64,000 nucleotides of DNA from contig BOPV01000001.1 in NCBI GenBank assembly GCA_018332375.1, forward strand, positions 1,612,001 through 1,676,000, given 5' to 3'. The notes below the pieces were generated by a model that ran no database searches, was not told where the DNA came from, and saw nothing but the letters and a program-made list of their open reading frames with translations. The position numbers and the translations under genes are program-made. This DNA is from Roseiterribacter gracilis. Lineage in GTDB: Bacteria > Pseudomonadota > Alphaproteobacteria > BOG-932 > Roseiterribacteraceae. This document shows, one piece after another, positions 52,239-61,872 of this stretch; position 1 is the stretch's first letter, and the number at the start of each line of letters is the position of its first letter.

Positions 52239-52281
52239 CCAAAAGCGAACCTTCGCCGCGTTGCGGCATTACCAGCGCGCC

Positions 52282-53352
52282 ATGAAATACGCATTCGCCC
52301 CTGTTGCGCTCGCCGCTTTTGTCGCCGTCACCGCTATTGCGCCGCGTGCGCAGGCCGAAGAAGGCGGCGGTACATTCTCGCTGCTGGTCGAAAACGACTT
52401 CTTCGGCAGCGAACATACCGACAAGCATTACAGCCAAGGCTTCCGCTTCGTGTGGTCGCCGTCGAAGAGCGAGATCTATCCCTGGGGCGGCGACCAGGGC
52501 GTCGCGGCAAACCTTGCGCGTCTGGTGCCGGGCTTCGTGCCCGAAGATGCAAAAGCAAAAGTGCGCGTCGCCTATTCGCTCGGCCAAAGCCTGTTCACGC
52601 CAACCGATCTGCGTCGCGCCAATCCTGATCCGAACGACCGTCCTTATGCGGGCTGGCTCTATGGCGGCATCACGCTTGTCAGCGAGGTCAATCGCGATCA
52701 GCAGGACCGGCTGACGCAGTTCGATTCCGTCGGCATCGATCTCGGCATCGTCGGGCCAGGTGCGCTCGGCAAACAAACGCAGCGCGCGTTTCACCGCTTC
52801 CTCGGTGGCGATCAGGTGATTCCGAAAGGCTGGGATCGTCAGCTGAAAGACGAACCGGGCATCCTGCTCACCTACGACAAAAAATGGCGCTTCGTCGTGC
52901 CGGTGTTCAGCGGCGAGTCACACGGCTTTGCGCTCGATGCGACGCCGTCGATCGGCGCCAACCTCGGCAACGTCTACACCGGTGCTTCGGCCGGCATCAT
53001 GTTCCGCTTCGGCCAAAGCCTGCCCGACGATTACGGTCCGCCGCGCGTGCGTCCGGGTCTTGCGGGGTCCGACTTCATCGAACGTCCAGCGCAGGACCGC
53101 ACCTTCGGTTGGTATTTGTTCGCCGGCGTCGAAGGTCGCGCCGTGGCGCAGAACATCTTTCTCGACGGCAACAGTTTCCGCGACAGTCCCAGCGTCGACA
53201 AGAAGACCTTGGTTGCCGATTTTCAGGCCGGCGTTGCGGTGCTGGTCGGCGGCATGCGCATCACCTACACGCAGATCTTGCGCACGCGCGAATTCAACCA
53301 CCAGCGCGGTAACGACAATTTCGGCGCGGTTGGGATCAGCGCGAATTTCTAG
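52282..53352 (+). CDS. lpxR: LpxR-like lipid A deacylase (DUF2219)
   Basis: 356 residues from the ATG at 52282. Signal peptide 'VALAAFVAVTAIAPRAQA'. 'FSLLVENDFFGSEHTDKHYS' then QGF is the LpxR signature: N and D of the catalytic site and the HYSNG-like motif, here HYSQG. The rest is a beta-barrel with 'DRPYAGWLYGGITLVSE', ending 'FGAVGISANF'. Known: LpxR removes the 3'-acyloxyacyl chain of lipid A at the outer membrane. The HYSxG substitution (Asn to Gln) is at a position near the active site and may affect activity. Confidence 0.87.
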   Translation: MKYAFAPVALAAFVAVTAIAPRAQAEEGGGTFSLLVENDFFGSEHTDKHYSQGFRFVWSPSKSEIYPWGGDQGVAANLARLVPGFVPEDAKAKVRVAYSLGQSLFTPTDLRRANPDPNDRPYAGWLYGGITLVSEVNRDQQDRLTQFDSVGIDLGIVGPGALGKQTQRAFHRFLGGDQVIPKGWDRQLKDEPGILLTYDKKWRFVVPVFSGESHGFALDATPSIGANLGNVYTGASAGIMFRFGQSLPDDYGPPRVRPGLAGSDFIERPAQDRTFGWYLFAGVEGRAVAQNIFLDGNSFRDSPSVDKKTLVADFQAGVAVLVGGMRITYTQILRTREFNHQRGNDNFGAVGISANF

Positions 53353-53364
53353 GCGCGCAATCGC

Positions 53365-53697
53365 TTAAGACACGCGCGGCGTGCAACGCGGCGCACGGAA
53401 GTTCGCGGGATCGCTTTTGTAATTCACGTAAACGGTGACCTGCGGCTGGTTGGTCCACGACCAGCTCAGCTGCAGGGCCGCACCGTCGGGCGCACGCACG
53501 CGACGCGCGAATTGCACCAGCAGCGGTGCGCCTTTGACGGTCCAATCGGCGGCGCTGACATCGACCAGGATTTCACTCGCTGCGTCAGGCACCAGGAACG
53601 GCGTGCGCGTGGTCTGTTCCAGCCGGCAGGCCAGCTCGTCGAGTGTTAGGTCAGCCGTGCCGGCAGCGAGCGAGGACGCAAGGGCGAGCGCGAACAT
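53365..53697 (-). CDS. Small exported protein of unknown function
   Basis: 110 residues with a short signal peptide ('FALALASSLAAGTA'). Two Cys ('LACRLEQTT' and 'PRCTPRVS') may form a disulfide. 'EILVDVSAADWTVKGAPLLV' and 'LQLSWSWTNQPQVTVYVNY' look like beta strands of a small secreted domain. I cannot name a family. The stop lies 12 nt from the convergent lpxR. Confidence 0.55.
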   Translation of the reverse strand: MFALALASSLAAGTADLTLDELACRLEQTTRTPFLVPDAASEILVDVSAADWTVKGAPLLVQFARRVRAPDGAALQLSWSWTNQPQVTVYVNYKSDPANFRAPRCTPRVS

Positions 53698-53736
53698 GCA
53701 GCAATCCCGCCGCAGGCACGCGCCCCTGTCAACAAT

Positions 53737-54141
53737 TCAGGTACCGGGCTGTCCGTAGCGCCGGTGGAATTGCGCCCAACTCGCTTCGGCGGCAGTGCGC
53801 AGGTCGCGCGCCAAGGTGATTGCGCGCGTGCGGTCGCCGTTTTCGATCGCCTGTTCGATGCGGCGTCCGTGCCGTTCGATGCCGCGAAAGCCGAACGTGC
53901 TCGACGTGCCGATGATGGCGTGGATCTGCCGCGCCAGCGCATCGAGATCAGCGGCGGCGGCGTGCGCTTCGACGCGTTCGATCTGCTGGCGCGTATTGCG
54001 GAAATAACCGCCGACGATCGCATCCGCTTCGGCCTTGTCGGCAAGTTCGCGAATAGCCTCGATCGGCGCGGGGTCGAACAGGCTGCGGTCCGCGACCGTG
54101 CCGCCGGTTCGAGGAGAGGTGGAAGGGCTGCGCATGATCAT
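53737..54141 (-). CDS. Orphan HPt-domain phosphotransfer protein
   Basis: 134 residues from ATG 54141 (54135 also possible). After a short Ser/Thr/Pro-rich head comes a four-helix HPt domain with 'ARQIHAIIGTSSTFGFRGIE', the HxxxGxSxxxG signature including the phosphorylatable His; the usual Lys after it is Ile. Known: HPt proteins relay phosphate between receiver domains. No kinase or receiver is adjacent; the nearest kinase in the window is the cupredoxin fusion at 35.8 kb. The 179-nt gap upstream holds the terminator of the next gene. Confidence 0.78.
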   Translation of the reverse strand: MIMRSPSTSPRTGGTVADRSLFDPAPIEAIRELADKAEADAIVGGYFRNTRQQIERVEAHAAAADLDALARQIHAIIGTSSTFGFRGIERHGRRIEQAIENGDRTRAITLARDLRTAAEASWAQFHRRYGQPGT

Positions 54142-54275
54142 GCCAAACGCAATCCGAACGAGATCGTCCGAATCTGCAGTTCGGAGATGTCGTACCCAGC
54201 AGCAAAAGCGAGATGTGACCGCATATGCTGTGCAAAGCAAATTGCGCACCGATCGAGGCGTGCTGCGGCCGGCAG

Positions 54276-54314
54276 CAAAAACAGAAACGCGCCGGTAAAT
54301 TTCACCGACGCGTT
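54276..54314 (-). terminator. Rho-independent terminator after the lepA operon
   Basis: On the minus strand AACGCGTCGGT (54304-54314) pairs with ACCGGCGCGTT (54286-54296), one G-U pair, around a 7-nt AT-rich loop. TCTGTTTTTG follows at 54276-54285. It begins 7 nt after the stop of the acidic protein gene and so ends the lepA transcript. Confidence 0.82.
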
Positions 54315-54320
54315 TGTTTG

Positions 54321-54575
54321 TTACTGGGTGGGCGATGCGTCCAGTTCGGCGAGCATCTCGTCGACCCATTGCGGGTCTTTCGCCTTGCGTAGAACCGCAG
54401 CGAGCAACAACACGCCGCCCGGCACTTCGGCGTCGTCGGCGTAATCCGGCAACACCATCCACATTTCGCCGTTGGCATCGACGACCAACGCCGCCTGATC
54501 CGGGCCGAGGACGGTTTCGTCCAATTCCTCGTCGTCGAAGTCGAGGTCGATTTCGTGTTCTTCGTCTTTCGCCAT
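54321..54575 (-). CDS. Small acidic protein of unknown function, lepA operon
   Basis: 84 residues from the ATG at 54575. Very acidic N-terminus ('KDEEHEIDLDFDDEELDETV'), then a folded-looking part 'AALVVDANGEMWMVLPDYAD' and a helix 'KDPQWVDEMLAELD'. No family recognised. It starts 11 nt after lepA and is followed by a terminator, so it is the last gene of that transcript. Confidence 0.65.
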   Translation of the reverse strand: MAKDEEHEIDLDFDDEELDETVLGPDQAALVVDANGEMWMVLPDYADDAEVPGGVLLLAAVLRKAKDPQWVDEMLAELDASPTQ

Positions 54576-54585
54576 CGGATCCTCG

Positions 54586-56394
54586 CTAGTTCTGATCGCC
54601 CATCCGCAACGCCGCAATGAAGGCGCTTTGCGGGATTTCGACTTCACCGAACTGCCGCATGCGCTTTTTGCCCTCTTTCTGTTTGTCGAGGAGCTTGCGC
54701 TTGCGGCTGATGTCGCCGCCGTAACATTTCGCGGTAACGTCCTTGCGCATGGCGCTGACCGTCTCGCGCGCAATCACCTTGCCGCCGATCGCAGCCTGGA
54801 TCGCGATCTTGAAGAGCTGTTTGGGGATCAGCTCTTTCAGCCGCTCGCACAGATGGCGGCCACGACGTTCCGCCTGGCTGCGATGCACCACCATCGACAA
54901 CGCATCGACCGGATCGTTGTTCACCAGGATCGACAATTTGACGAGGTCGCCCTCTTCGTAGCTGTCGATCGTGTAGTCGAACGATGCGTAGCCGCGGCTG
55001 ATCGATTTCAGACGATCGTAGAAGTCGAACACGACTTCGTTGAGCGGCAGTTTGTAGACCAGCATGGCGCGCGCGCCGGCATAGGTCATTTCGATCTGGC
55101 TGCCGCGGCGTTCCTGACACAGCGCCAAAATGGGGCCGAGATATTCGTCGGGCGTGAAGATCGTCGCTTTGATCCACGGCTCCTGGATGTGATCGATCTT
55201 CATCACATCGGGGAAGTCGGCCGGATTGTAGAGTTCCTGAATCGTGCCGTCGGTCTTGTGGATCTTGTAGACGACCGACGGTGCGGTCGCGATCAGGTCG
55301 AGATCGAATTCACGCTCCAGCCGCTCCTGGATGATTTCCATGTGCAGCAGGCCAAGAAAGCCGCAGCGGAAACCAAAGCCCAGCGCAGCCGAGCTTTCGG
55401 CTTCGAAATGGAAGCTGGAATCGTTGAGCGCGAGACGGCCGAGACTGTCGCGCAGATGTTCGAACTGGGCCGCGTCGACCGGGAAGAGCGAACAGAACAC
55501 GACCGGGATCGACGGTTTGAAACCGGGCAGCGGTTCGGCCGCGAGGCGACGCTCGTCGGTGATCGTGTCACCGACTTTGGTGTCGCTGATGTCTTTGATG
55601 CCGGCGGTGATGAACCCCATCTCGCCGGGATTCAACTGATCAATGATCACGCGCTTGGGCGTGAACATGCCGACGCGGTCGATGTCGCGCGTCGCACCGG
55701 TCTGCATGAAGCGGACCTTCTGCCCCGCCTTCAACGTACCATCGACGACGCGCACCAAGATCACCACGCCGAGATAGGCGTCGTACCAGGAGTCGACGAG
55801 CAGCGCTTTGGTCGGCGCCGTTGCGTCGCCCTTCGGCGGCGGCAGGCGCGTCACGATCGCTTCGAGCAAATCGGGAATGCCGAGGCCGGTCTTGCCCGAC
55901 ACGTTGACGGCGTCCGACGTGTCGATGCCGATCACATCTTCGACCTGCTGCTTGACGCGGTCGGGATCGGCAGCCGGCAGGTCGATCTTGTTGATGACCG
56001 GCACGATCTCGTGATTGGCGTCGATCGCTTGATAGACGTTGGCCAAGGTCTGCGCTTCGACGCCTTGCGTCGCGTCGACCACCAACAGCGAGCCTTCGCA
56101 CGCGGCCAGCGAACGCGACACTTCGTACGCGAAGTCGACATGGCCGGGCGTGTCCATCAGGTTGAACTGATAGTCCTTGCCGTCCTTGGCCTTGTAGGCG
56201 AGGCGCACGGTCTGCGCCTTGATGGTGATGCCGCGTTCGCGCTCAATATCCATTGAGTCGAGCACCTGCCCGCGCATCTCGCGTTTCTCGAGCCCTCCGC
56301 AGGTTTCGATCAGACGATCGGCGAGCGTGCTCTTGCCGTGATCGATATGCGCGATGATCGCGAAATTGCGGATGTGGGAAAGGTCAGTAGCCAT
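54586..56394 (-). CDS. lepA: Elongation factor 4 (LepA), ribosome back-translocase GTPase
   Basis: 602 residues. GTPase motifs: '[20 protein letters not shown]' (G1), '[13 protein letters not shown]' (G2), '[15 protein letters not shown]' (G3), '[20 protein letters not shown]' (G4). The C-terminal domain '[20 protein letters not shown]' and 'QSAFIAAL' is specific to LepA. Known: a conserved translation factor related to EF-G, linked to ribosome assembly and back-translocation. Full length. A GGGCC-TACG-GGCCC hairpin lies in the 77-nt gap upstream. Confidence 0.97.
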   Translation of the reverse strand: MATDLSHIRNFAIIAHIDHGKSTLADRLIETCGGLEKREMRGQVLDSMDIERERGITIKAQTVRLAYKAKDGKDYQFNLMDTPGHVDFAYEVSRSLAACEGSLLVVDATQGVEAQTLANVYQAIDANHEIVPVINKIDLPAADPDRVKQQVEDVIGIDTSDAVNVSGKTGLGIPDLLEAIVTRLPPPKGDATAPTKALLVDSWYDAYLGVVILVRVVDGTLKAGQKVRFMQTGATRDIDRVGMFTPKRVIIDQLNPGEMGFITAGIKDISDTKVGDTITDERRLAAEPLPGFKPSIPVVFCSLFPVDAAQFEHLRDSLGRLALNDSSFHFEAESSAALGFGFRCGFLGLLHMEIIQERLEREFDLDLIATAPSVVYKIHKTDGTIQELYNPADFPDVMKIDHIQEPWIKATIFTPDEYLGPILALCQERRGSQIEMTYAGARAMLVYKLPLNEVVFDFYDRLKSISRGYASFDYTIDSYEEGDLVKLSILVNNDPVDALSMVVHRSQAERRGRHLCERLKELIPKQLFKIAIQAAIGGKVIARETVSAMRKDVTAKCYGGDISRKRKLLDKQKEGKKRMRQFGEVEIPQSAFIAALRMGDQN

Positions 56395-56471
56395 GGCGGG
56401 CGGAACCTAGGGCCTACGGGCCCCTGCTTCAATGAAAGAGGTACGGGCAGGCGCGGCCGGACGCCGCAGAT

Positions 56472-57755
56472 CTAGCGGGCGACCGCCCGAACCTGGGGTT
56501 TCAGCCACAGCAGGAGCAACAAAGCCGGCGCGCCGCAGACCGAGGCGACCGTGAAATAGGCCGTCCAGTCGAGCGCATCGGCGAGGAACCCGGCTGGCGC
56601 CACCAACAGATCGCGGGTGAAGGCGGCCAGCGCCGACAGCAGCGCGAACTGAGTCGCTGTGTAGGCACGATTACAGAGCAGCGCGAGATACGCGATGAAG
56701 GCCGCATCGCCCATGCCGCGCGAGAAATTCTCGACGCCGACGGCGGCGTAAAAGAGCGGCAGGTCGTGACCGCGCATCGACAGAAGCGCGAATAGACTGA
56801 CCGACAAGGCCGAGGTGATGCCGCACGCCACCAGCATGCGAAACGAGCCGTAGCGTGCGGTCAGCGCACCGCCGATCGTGACGCCGATCAGCGTTGCGGC
56901 AACGCCGAAGATCTTCGACGCGTTGGCGATCTCAATCTTGGTGAAGCCGCTGCCAATATAGAACGCCGACGACATCACGCCTTGCAGCTGGTCGGGTAGT
57001 TTGTAGAGCAGAATGAACAGCAGGATCGCAGCCCACCGGTCGCGCGTCGTGAAGTCGGCGAACGGTTCGACGACGGCGCTGCGGAGCCAGGCGGCGAAAC
57101 CCGGTGCAATCGGCTTGCGCGGAACATCGGCGGGTTCGCGCAACGTCAGCGCTGCAACCAGACCGATCGACAGCGACAACGCCAAAATCGTGTACGTCGC
57201 CGACCACGGCAAATAGGTCGCGAGATACAACGCGCCTGCACCGGATCCGAGGCGGCCGAGCTGATAGCCCGCAACCGCCATCGCACTGCCAGCGCCTTGT
57301 TGTTCTGGCGCCAAGGTTTCGATGCGCCATGCGTCGATCACGATGTCCTGCGTCGCGGCGCAAAAACATGTGATCAACGCCAACAACGCGACCCGAAACA
57401 GATCTTCTTTGGGATCGCTGGTGCCCAGCACCACGATCGACGTCGCAAGCACGAGCTGCACGACGAGAAGCCAACTGCGCCGCCGTCCCAGCCATGGAGT
57501 CAGGAACGGAATCGACAAACGGTCGACGAAGGGCGCCCACGCCCATTTGAACGTGTACGGAACCAGCACCAGGGTGAAGAGCCCGATCGACGCGCGTGTG
57601 ACGCCGGTTTCGGCAAGCCACACGCCCAACGTTGCGCCGACCAACGCCAGTGGCAGGCCGCTTGAATAGCCGAGAAACAACACGCGGATAACACGCGGGT
57701 CGAAATAGACGGCCCAGGCGGCGGGTTTTTTGGACGAATCAGGTGATGCGGTCAC
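56472..57755 (-). CDS. ampG: AmpG-family muropeptide permease (MFS)
   Basis: 427 residues from a GTG. About twelve membrane segments. 'VLFLGYSSGLPLALVGATLG' is the AmpG opening signature, 'LVPYTFKWAWAPFVDRLSIP' and 'CFCAATQDIVIDAWRIETL' (ATQDIxxDAWRxE) are the diagnostic blocks, and 'YFTVASVCGAPALLLL' ends the bundle. Known: imports anhydro-muropeptides from periplasmic murein turnover for recycling. It fits with the dipeptide epimerase and POT transporter encoded at the other end of the window, though they are 50 kb apart. Confidence 0.88.
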   Translation of the reverse strand: MTASPDSSKKPAAWAVYFDPRVIRVLFLGYSSGLPLALVGATLGVWLAETGVTRASIGLFTLVLVPYTFKWAWAPFVDRLSIPFLTPWLGRRRSWLLVVQLVLATSIVVLGTSDPKEDLFRVALLALITCFCAATQDIVIDAWRIETLAPEQQGAGSAMAVAGYQLGRLGSGAGALYLATYLPWSATYTILALSLSIGLVAALTLREPADVPRKPIAPGFAAWLRSAVVEPFADFTTRDRWAAILLFILLYKLPDQLQGVMSSAFYIGSGFTKIEIANASKIFGVAATLIGVTIGGALTARYGSFRMLVACGITSALSVSLFALLSMRGHDLPLFYAAVGVENFSRGMGDAAFIAYLALLCNRAYTATQFALLSALAAFTRDLLVAPAGFLADALDWTAYFTVASVCGAPALLLLLWLKPQVRAVAR

Positions 57756-57853
57756 GGGCGCGACGGTAACAGGCGGACAGTCGCCGCTGCACTGCGGAAC
57801 TCACGCCGGATCGCAGCCTTTCCACGGACGCACCGATCCGGAGGCTTCGACCT

Positions 57854-59488
57854 GTGACTGTTCTCGACGCCGGCCGGCCGCGCGGCCGCGCCCTGCCCTT
57901 TGCTGCGATTTCGATCGCGCTCGCCTGGAGCGCGCTGCTGGTGCCGATTTGGTGTGCAGCCTCGCCGCCGACCTTGGACGGTCCAATCCACGCCGACATC
58001 GTGCGGATCCTGCTGTCGCTCGAACGCGGCGACGGGTTCATCGCGTCGTTCTTTCACACGTCGTGGGCGCCCGAACCGAACCTGTCGATCTACGCGCTGT
58101 GGCTGGGATTGGCGCATCTGGTGCCGAGCGCCGTCGCGGAACGATTGATCCTGTCTTTCTACGCGCTGTTCCTCGCCGCATCGGGACCGATCTTTCTGCG
58201 CATCGCGTGCGGACGCTGGCCGCGCAATCCGATTGCGTATCTGTGCACGGCCCCCTTCGCGTTCAGCGCCCCCTTCTGGTTCGGCTTCTACAATTTCGTC
58301 ATCAGCCTGCCGCTGTTCGTGATCGCGACCGCGCTCTCGTTGCGCTTCATCGAACGGCCCACCGCACGCACCGGCGCCGTTCTGGCATTGGTCTCGCTGC
58401 TGACCTACTTCACGCATGTGATGTCGTTCGCGGCGCTGGGCGTGGCGTGGGTCGCGCTGCTGCCGTGGATTGCGCTGACCAAATTCAATCCAGCAACCAG
58501 GGTGCGTGCGGTTGCGATGCGGATCGGCGCGGCTGCGCTGATCTTCGCACCCACCTTGTTGCTGCTGCTGAATTTCCTGTGGCGCAATCGCGGCGAGACG
58601 CTGACCTATACCGGCCGCGCCGAAGGCCTGGCCGAACGGGTGCAGGCGCTTGCGACTCTGTCGTCGCTGTTCGCGACCGGTATCGTCGAAGGTGCGATCG
58701 TCGCATTGCTGCTGTTGCTGCTGGCCCTTGCGGCGCTACCGGCCTTGCGGCGCGCGCAGCCGCAGGCGATCGACGCGCTGCCCGTCGCCGGCATTCTTCT
58801 GTCCGTGGCGGCACTGACTGTGCCCGACCGTTTGTTCGGCGGCGGCTACACCGCGATCCGCATCCAGCTCTACCCGTATCTGCTGTTCGCCTTGTGGTTC
58901 GGTGCGCGTGCGCCGGCAATCTGGCTCGACAAACGGCAACGCGCTCTCGGCGAAGCTGCGGTTGCGTTGTTGTTGCTGTTGGCCTTCGTCGATGGCCGCG
59001 CCGTGTGGCGCATGGGCGAACAAGTCGATGCGGTGGTGCACGCGACGTCCAGCCTGCCGGCGCACAAATCGGTTCTACCGGTGATGTTCAATCCCAACGG
59101 GCGCGACGCGAACGGCGCCAAGCTGGCGCGCGGCATTCCATTCCTGATGAATGTCGCGTCGCGCGTCGCGGTCGCACGCGACGGCGTCAATCTGCGCATG
59201 CACCAGGCCAACACGCTGAACTTCCCGGTCCATTATCAGGACGGCTTCAATCCGTACGACATGCAGATTTTGCACGACGCGCTGTGGAAGGATTCGATCC
59301 AGGAGCCCGACCTGCGCGGCCTGCGCCAGCAGATCGACACGTTCGGTCACGTCGATACGGTGCTGGCCTACGGGTTGGATCCGACTGGCAACGATCCGCG
59401 CCTGGGCGCGCTGCGCAACGAGCTTGACGGTTGGCGCGAGCAAAGCGATGCGGCTCTGCCCGGCGCGATTTTGTTCAGCCGTCCTTGA
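57854..59488 (+). CDS. Large polytopic membrane protein, possibly GT-C-like
   Basis: 544 residues from a GTG. Eleven or more hydrophobic segments fill residues 15-400, followed by a ~140-residue soluble C-terminal domain. The first outside loop has acidic residues ('PTLDGPIHADIVRILLSLER'), and a paired acidic/aromatic arrangement of this kind is typical of GT-C lipid-linked glycosyltransferases, but no diagnostic motif such as DxD is clear. Function not assigned. The 3' end overlaps the convergent binding-protein gene by 14 nt. Confidence 0.6.
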   Translation: MTVLDAGRPRGRALPFAAISIALAWSALLVPIWCAASPPTLDGPIHADIVRILLSLERGDGFIASFFHTSWAPEPNLSIYALWLGLAHLVPSAVAERLILSFYALFLAASGPIFLRIACGRWPRNPIAYLCTAPFAFSAPFWFGFYNFVISLPLFVIATALSLRFIERPTARTGAVLALVSLLTYFTHVMSFAALGVAWVALLPWIALTKFNPATRVRAVAMRIGAAALIFAPTLLLLLNFLWRNRGETLTYTGRAEGLAERVQALATLSSLFATGIVEGAIVALLLLLLALAALPALRRAQPQAIDALPVAGILLSVAALTVPDRLFGGGYTAIRIQLYPYLLFALWFGARAPAIWLDKRQRALGEAAVALLLLLAFVDGRAVWRMGEQVDAVVHATSSLPAHKSVLPVMFNPNGRDANGAKLARGIPFLMNVASRVAVARDGVNLRMHQANTLNFPVHYQDGFNPYDMQILHDALWKDSIQEPDLRGLRQQIDTFGHVDTVLAYGLDPTGNDPRLGALRNELDGWREQSDAALPGAILFSRP

Positions 59489-60497
59489 GAATCCGAAAGC
59501 GTGCGTGATCGGCCGGATCGCGGTCGACGACTTGGACCGGCGGCCAAGCCCACTGAAAAACACCGATGCCCGGCACACGCGAGAAGCTGATCTGCCCGCG
59601 CGTGCCCTCGACGGCAACGCGCGACCAATCCATGTCGCCCGAACGCAGCATGTCCGCGAGAACAACGATCGTGTCGTACCCTTCGAAGGCGACGAAGGAT
59701 GGCGCTTCTAGTTGTGCACGCAGTGCTGTCGCGACGCGTGCACCGAGCGGGCTCAGTTGCGCCGGCAGATAGCGCAAGAACGGGATCGCGGCGCCGTCGT
59801 CGCCCAGCAACGTCATCCAGTCAGCGAATTCCGGTTGCCCGGCCGGCGCACCGATCAAGATGTCCGCACAACGCGGATCGTGACGCACGGATTTGACGAT
59901 CGATGCGGCTGCGTCGGTCTGGCCGACAAGAATGAGCAGCGCCGTCGCTTTTTTGTCGACGAGGTCGTCGCACAGTTTTGCAGCGTCGAGTTCGATGATC
60001 TCGCCGCCGCGCGGCGCGAGATGGTCGCGCAAAATGCGGACGCCCGAGTCCCAGTACACGTTGGGCGCGATCGCGACAGCGATGCGGCGATGGCCGGCGT
60101 TGAGAAGAAACTCGGCATAGATCCGCCACCCATGCGACTGCGCCGGCGGCAGGCGCGCCACCCACTTGGTTGGTTCTTCAACCAGCACGTCGAGAACCGC
60201 GGACGAGCAGAGGAACGGCAAGCCGATCGCATCGGCCCGGCGCGCCGCTTCGCGCGCGACGACGCTGTGATACTCGCCCGCCAACGCAACCACGCCGAGG
60301 CGCGCAAGTTCGTCGACTGCAGCAACGGCCTTCTGCGGATCGGCCGCTGTATCGCGCACCAGCAGTTCGAGCGGTCGCCCACCGACTCCGCCCGCATCAT
60401 TGATGTCGCGAACCGCCAGCTCGAGACCGGCGCGCAAATGTTGCCCGGCCTCGACCCAGCCAGGCCGCGTCAGCGGAACCAGCGCACCGATTTGCAT
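59475..60497 (-). CDS. Periplasmic-binding-protein-fold protein without signal peptide (branched-chain/amide type)
   Basis: 340 residues from the ATG at 60497. It begins straight in the domain: 'IGALVPLTRPGWVEAGQHLR' then AGLELAVRDIN, the start of type I (LivJ/AmiC) binding folds, with 'GRPLELLVRDTAADPQKAVA' and 'FVAFEGYDTIVVLADML' (YDA-like hinge). No signal peptide is found here or upstream in frame. Known: most relatives are exported ABC-transporter receptors, while AmiC-like cytosolic members are sensors. No ABC permease or ATPase lies nearby. It starts 5 nt after the outer-membrane-type gene of the copper locus, so it is likely the last gene of that message. Confidence 0.72.
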   Translation of the reverse strand: MQIGALVPLTRPGWVEAGQHLRAGLELAVRDINDAGGVGGRPLELLVRDTAADPQKAVAAVDELARLGVVALAGEYHSVVAREAARRADAIGLPFLCSSAVLDVLVEEPTKWVARLPPAQSHGWRIYAEFLLNAGHRRIAVAIAPNVYWDSGVRILRDHLAPRGGEIIELDAAKLCDDLVDKKATALLILVGQTDAAASIVKSVRHDPRCADILIGAPAGQPEFADWMTLLGDDGAAIPFLRYLPAQLSPLGARVATALRAQLEAPSFVAFEGYDTIVVLADMLRSGDMDWSRVAVEGTRGQISFSRVPGIGVFQWAWPPVQVVDRDPADHARFRILKDG

Positions 60498-60501
60498 CGG
60501 C

Positions 60502-61872
60502 TCAACCAAAGCGGATCCGACCGAACACCATGCCCGACACAGGCGACGAGCCGTAGGCGCGATCGAGCGTGCCGGGATAGGCGTAACCGCTGACCACGCC
60601 GCCCAGATCCAACTTGAACGGACCACCGAGGGACGTGGTGAATTGATAGCCGACGCTGAGCTTGTTCACGCGAAAGCCACGGTCGTGCAACGGGTCGCTG
60701 TGCAGCGGAAACAACTCGTCCTTGTCGACATTCTCGTAGCGCGCAAAGACGGTGTGGCGATCGGCAAAGATCGCAGCACTTTCCAGCAGCACCGCATCGG
60801 TCGATCCGCCCGGCTGTTTCTGGTTGCGGCCATAGGCAAGCGTCGTCGCCAGTTTGACCTCGGGCGCAATCTCGGCGGTGTAGCTGGCACTGGCGGTGAA
60901 ACGATGCTGGTCGATCTCGGCTTCGAGCTGTTCGGGCGACGTCAGCTCGCCGTAGCTGACTTGCAGCGACCAGCGCGGATCAGGATTCCAAGACACGCGC
61001 GCCGACCAGCTATCCAGCTTTGGCGATTCAATGTTCCAGCGTTTCTCATCGGGCTCGCGCCCTTTGAAGCCGGAGGCTTCGAGTTTCCACGTGCCCAGCA
61101 CGACACCCGCCGTCACGACGCCGAACGTGACATGGGTTGAGTCGAGCCAGTGATGCGCCAGCGGCGTTTCCGGATTCGCCAGGCCCGACAGGCGATGCAT
61201 GTAGGTCGTGGGCCCCAATGCAGGTTCGCCTGGCAGGCCGGCATAGACGAACACCGAACGTCCCTCGCCGATCGGCTGCGACAAGGTCGTTGCCAATTCC
61301 ATGAACGCATCGTGCGGGTGCTGCCGGTCGACCAGCGGCTGGCCGTTCGCCGCTTCACCGGTCTGGAACAGCAGCGGATAGCCGCGCTTTCCCATCACCG
61401 GATCAAGCGACACCATCGTACGCACGCCCCAGGTCGCGTCGCCCACCGGTCGCGACGCCATGCCCATCAGCATCGACGTCGAAAAAACTTTGCCGCCGCC
61501 GCGCGGACCGCCTTGTTGATCGTAGATCGCAGTGACGAAGCCGTGCGCCATCGCCGACCAATTACCGAGCTGCGCGTGCACGCCGTCATGCGGCGTCGTG
61601 TCCGGCTGCCACGACGTACCCGATGCTTCGCGCGTCATCGGATAGGCACCGAGAAAGCCCTGCATGACGTGCGCTGACATTTGGGACATGTCGTGGCCGG
61701 CATGTTCGTCCACGGCGGGCGCGGGCTGTGCCGGCATCTTGTGTGCTGCATGGGGATCGGCTGCCGGCTTCGGCGCTGGCGCGGGCATGTGGTGATGCGC
61801 GTGTTCGTCGGTTTGCGCCACCGCGCTGGTCGCGACGAACAGGCCGAGCGAGCAAAGGCGAAGCAGGTTCAT
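60502..61872 (-). CDS. His/Met-rich outer-membrane-type protein of the copper locus
   Basis: 456 residues from the ATG at 61872, which overlaps the permease stop (ATGA). Signal peptide 'LLRLCSLGLFVATSAVAQ'. The first 60 mature residues are a metal-binding-like tail with repeated His and Met ('DEHAHHHMPAPAPKPAADPH', 'AAHKMPAQPAPAVDEHAGHD' then MSQM). The rest alternates like a beta-barrel and ends 'GMVFGRIRFG'. I recognise the type from metal-resistance clusters but know no characterised function. Context (CueR box, storage protein) suggests binding or passage of copper at the outer membrane. Confidence 0.68.
   Translation of the reverse strand: MNLLRLCSLGLFVATSAVAQTDEHAHHHMPAPAPKPAADPHAAHKMPAQPAPAVDEHAGHDMSQMSAHVMQGFLGAYPMTREASGTSWQPDTTPHDGVHAQLGNWSAMAHGFVTAIYDQQGGPRGGGKVFSTSMLMGMASRPVGDATWGVRTMVSLDPVMGKRGYPLLFQTGEAANGQPLVDRQHPHDAFMELATTLSQPIGEGRSVFVYAGLPGEPALGPTTYMHRLSGLANPETPLAHHWLDSTHVTFGVVTAGVVLGTWKLEASGFKGREPDEKRWNIESPKLDSWSARVSWNPDPRWSLQVSYGELTSPEQLEAEIDQHRFTASASYTAEIAPEVKLATTLAYGRNQKQPGGSTDAVLLESAAIFADRHTVFARYENVDKDELFPLHSDPLHDRGFRVNKLSVGYQFTTSLGGPFKLDLGGVVSGYAYPGTLDRAYGSSPVSGMVFGRIRFG

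Noticed and set aside
54628..56256. 542-codon frame opposite lepA
   Set aside because: Composition-driven shadow rich in Arg, His and Val; lepA is complete and unmistakable on the minus strand.
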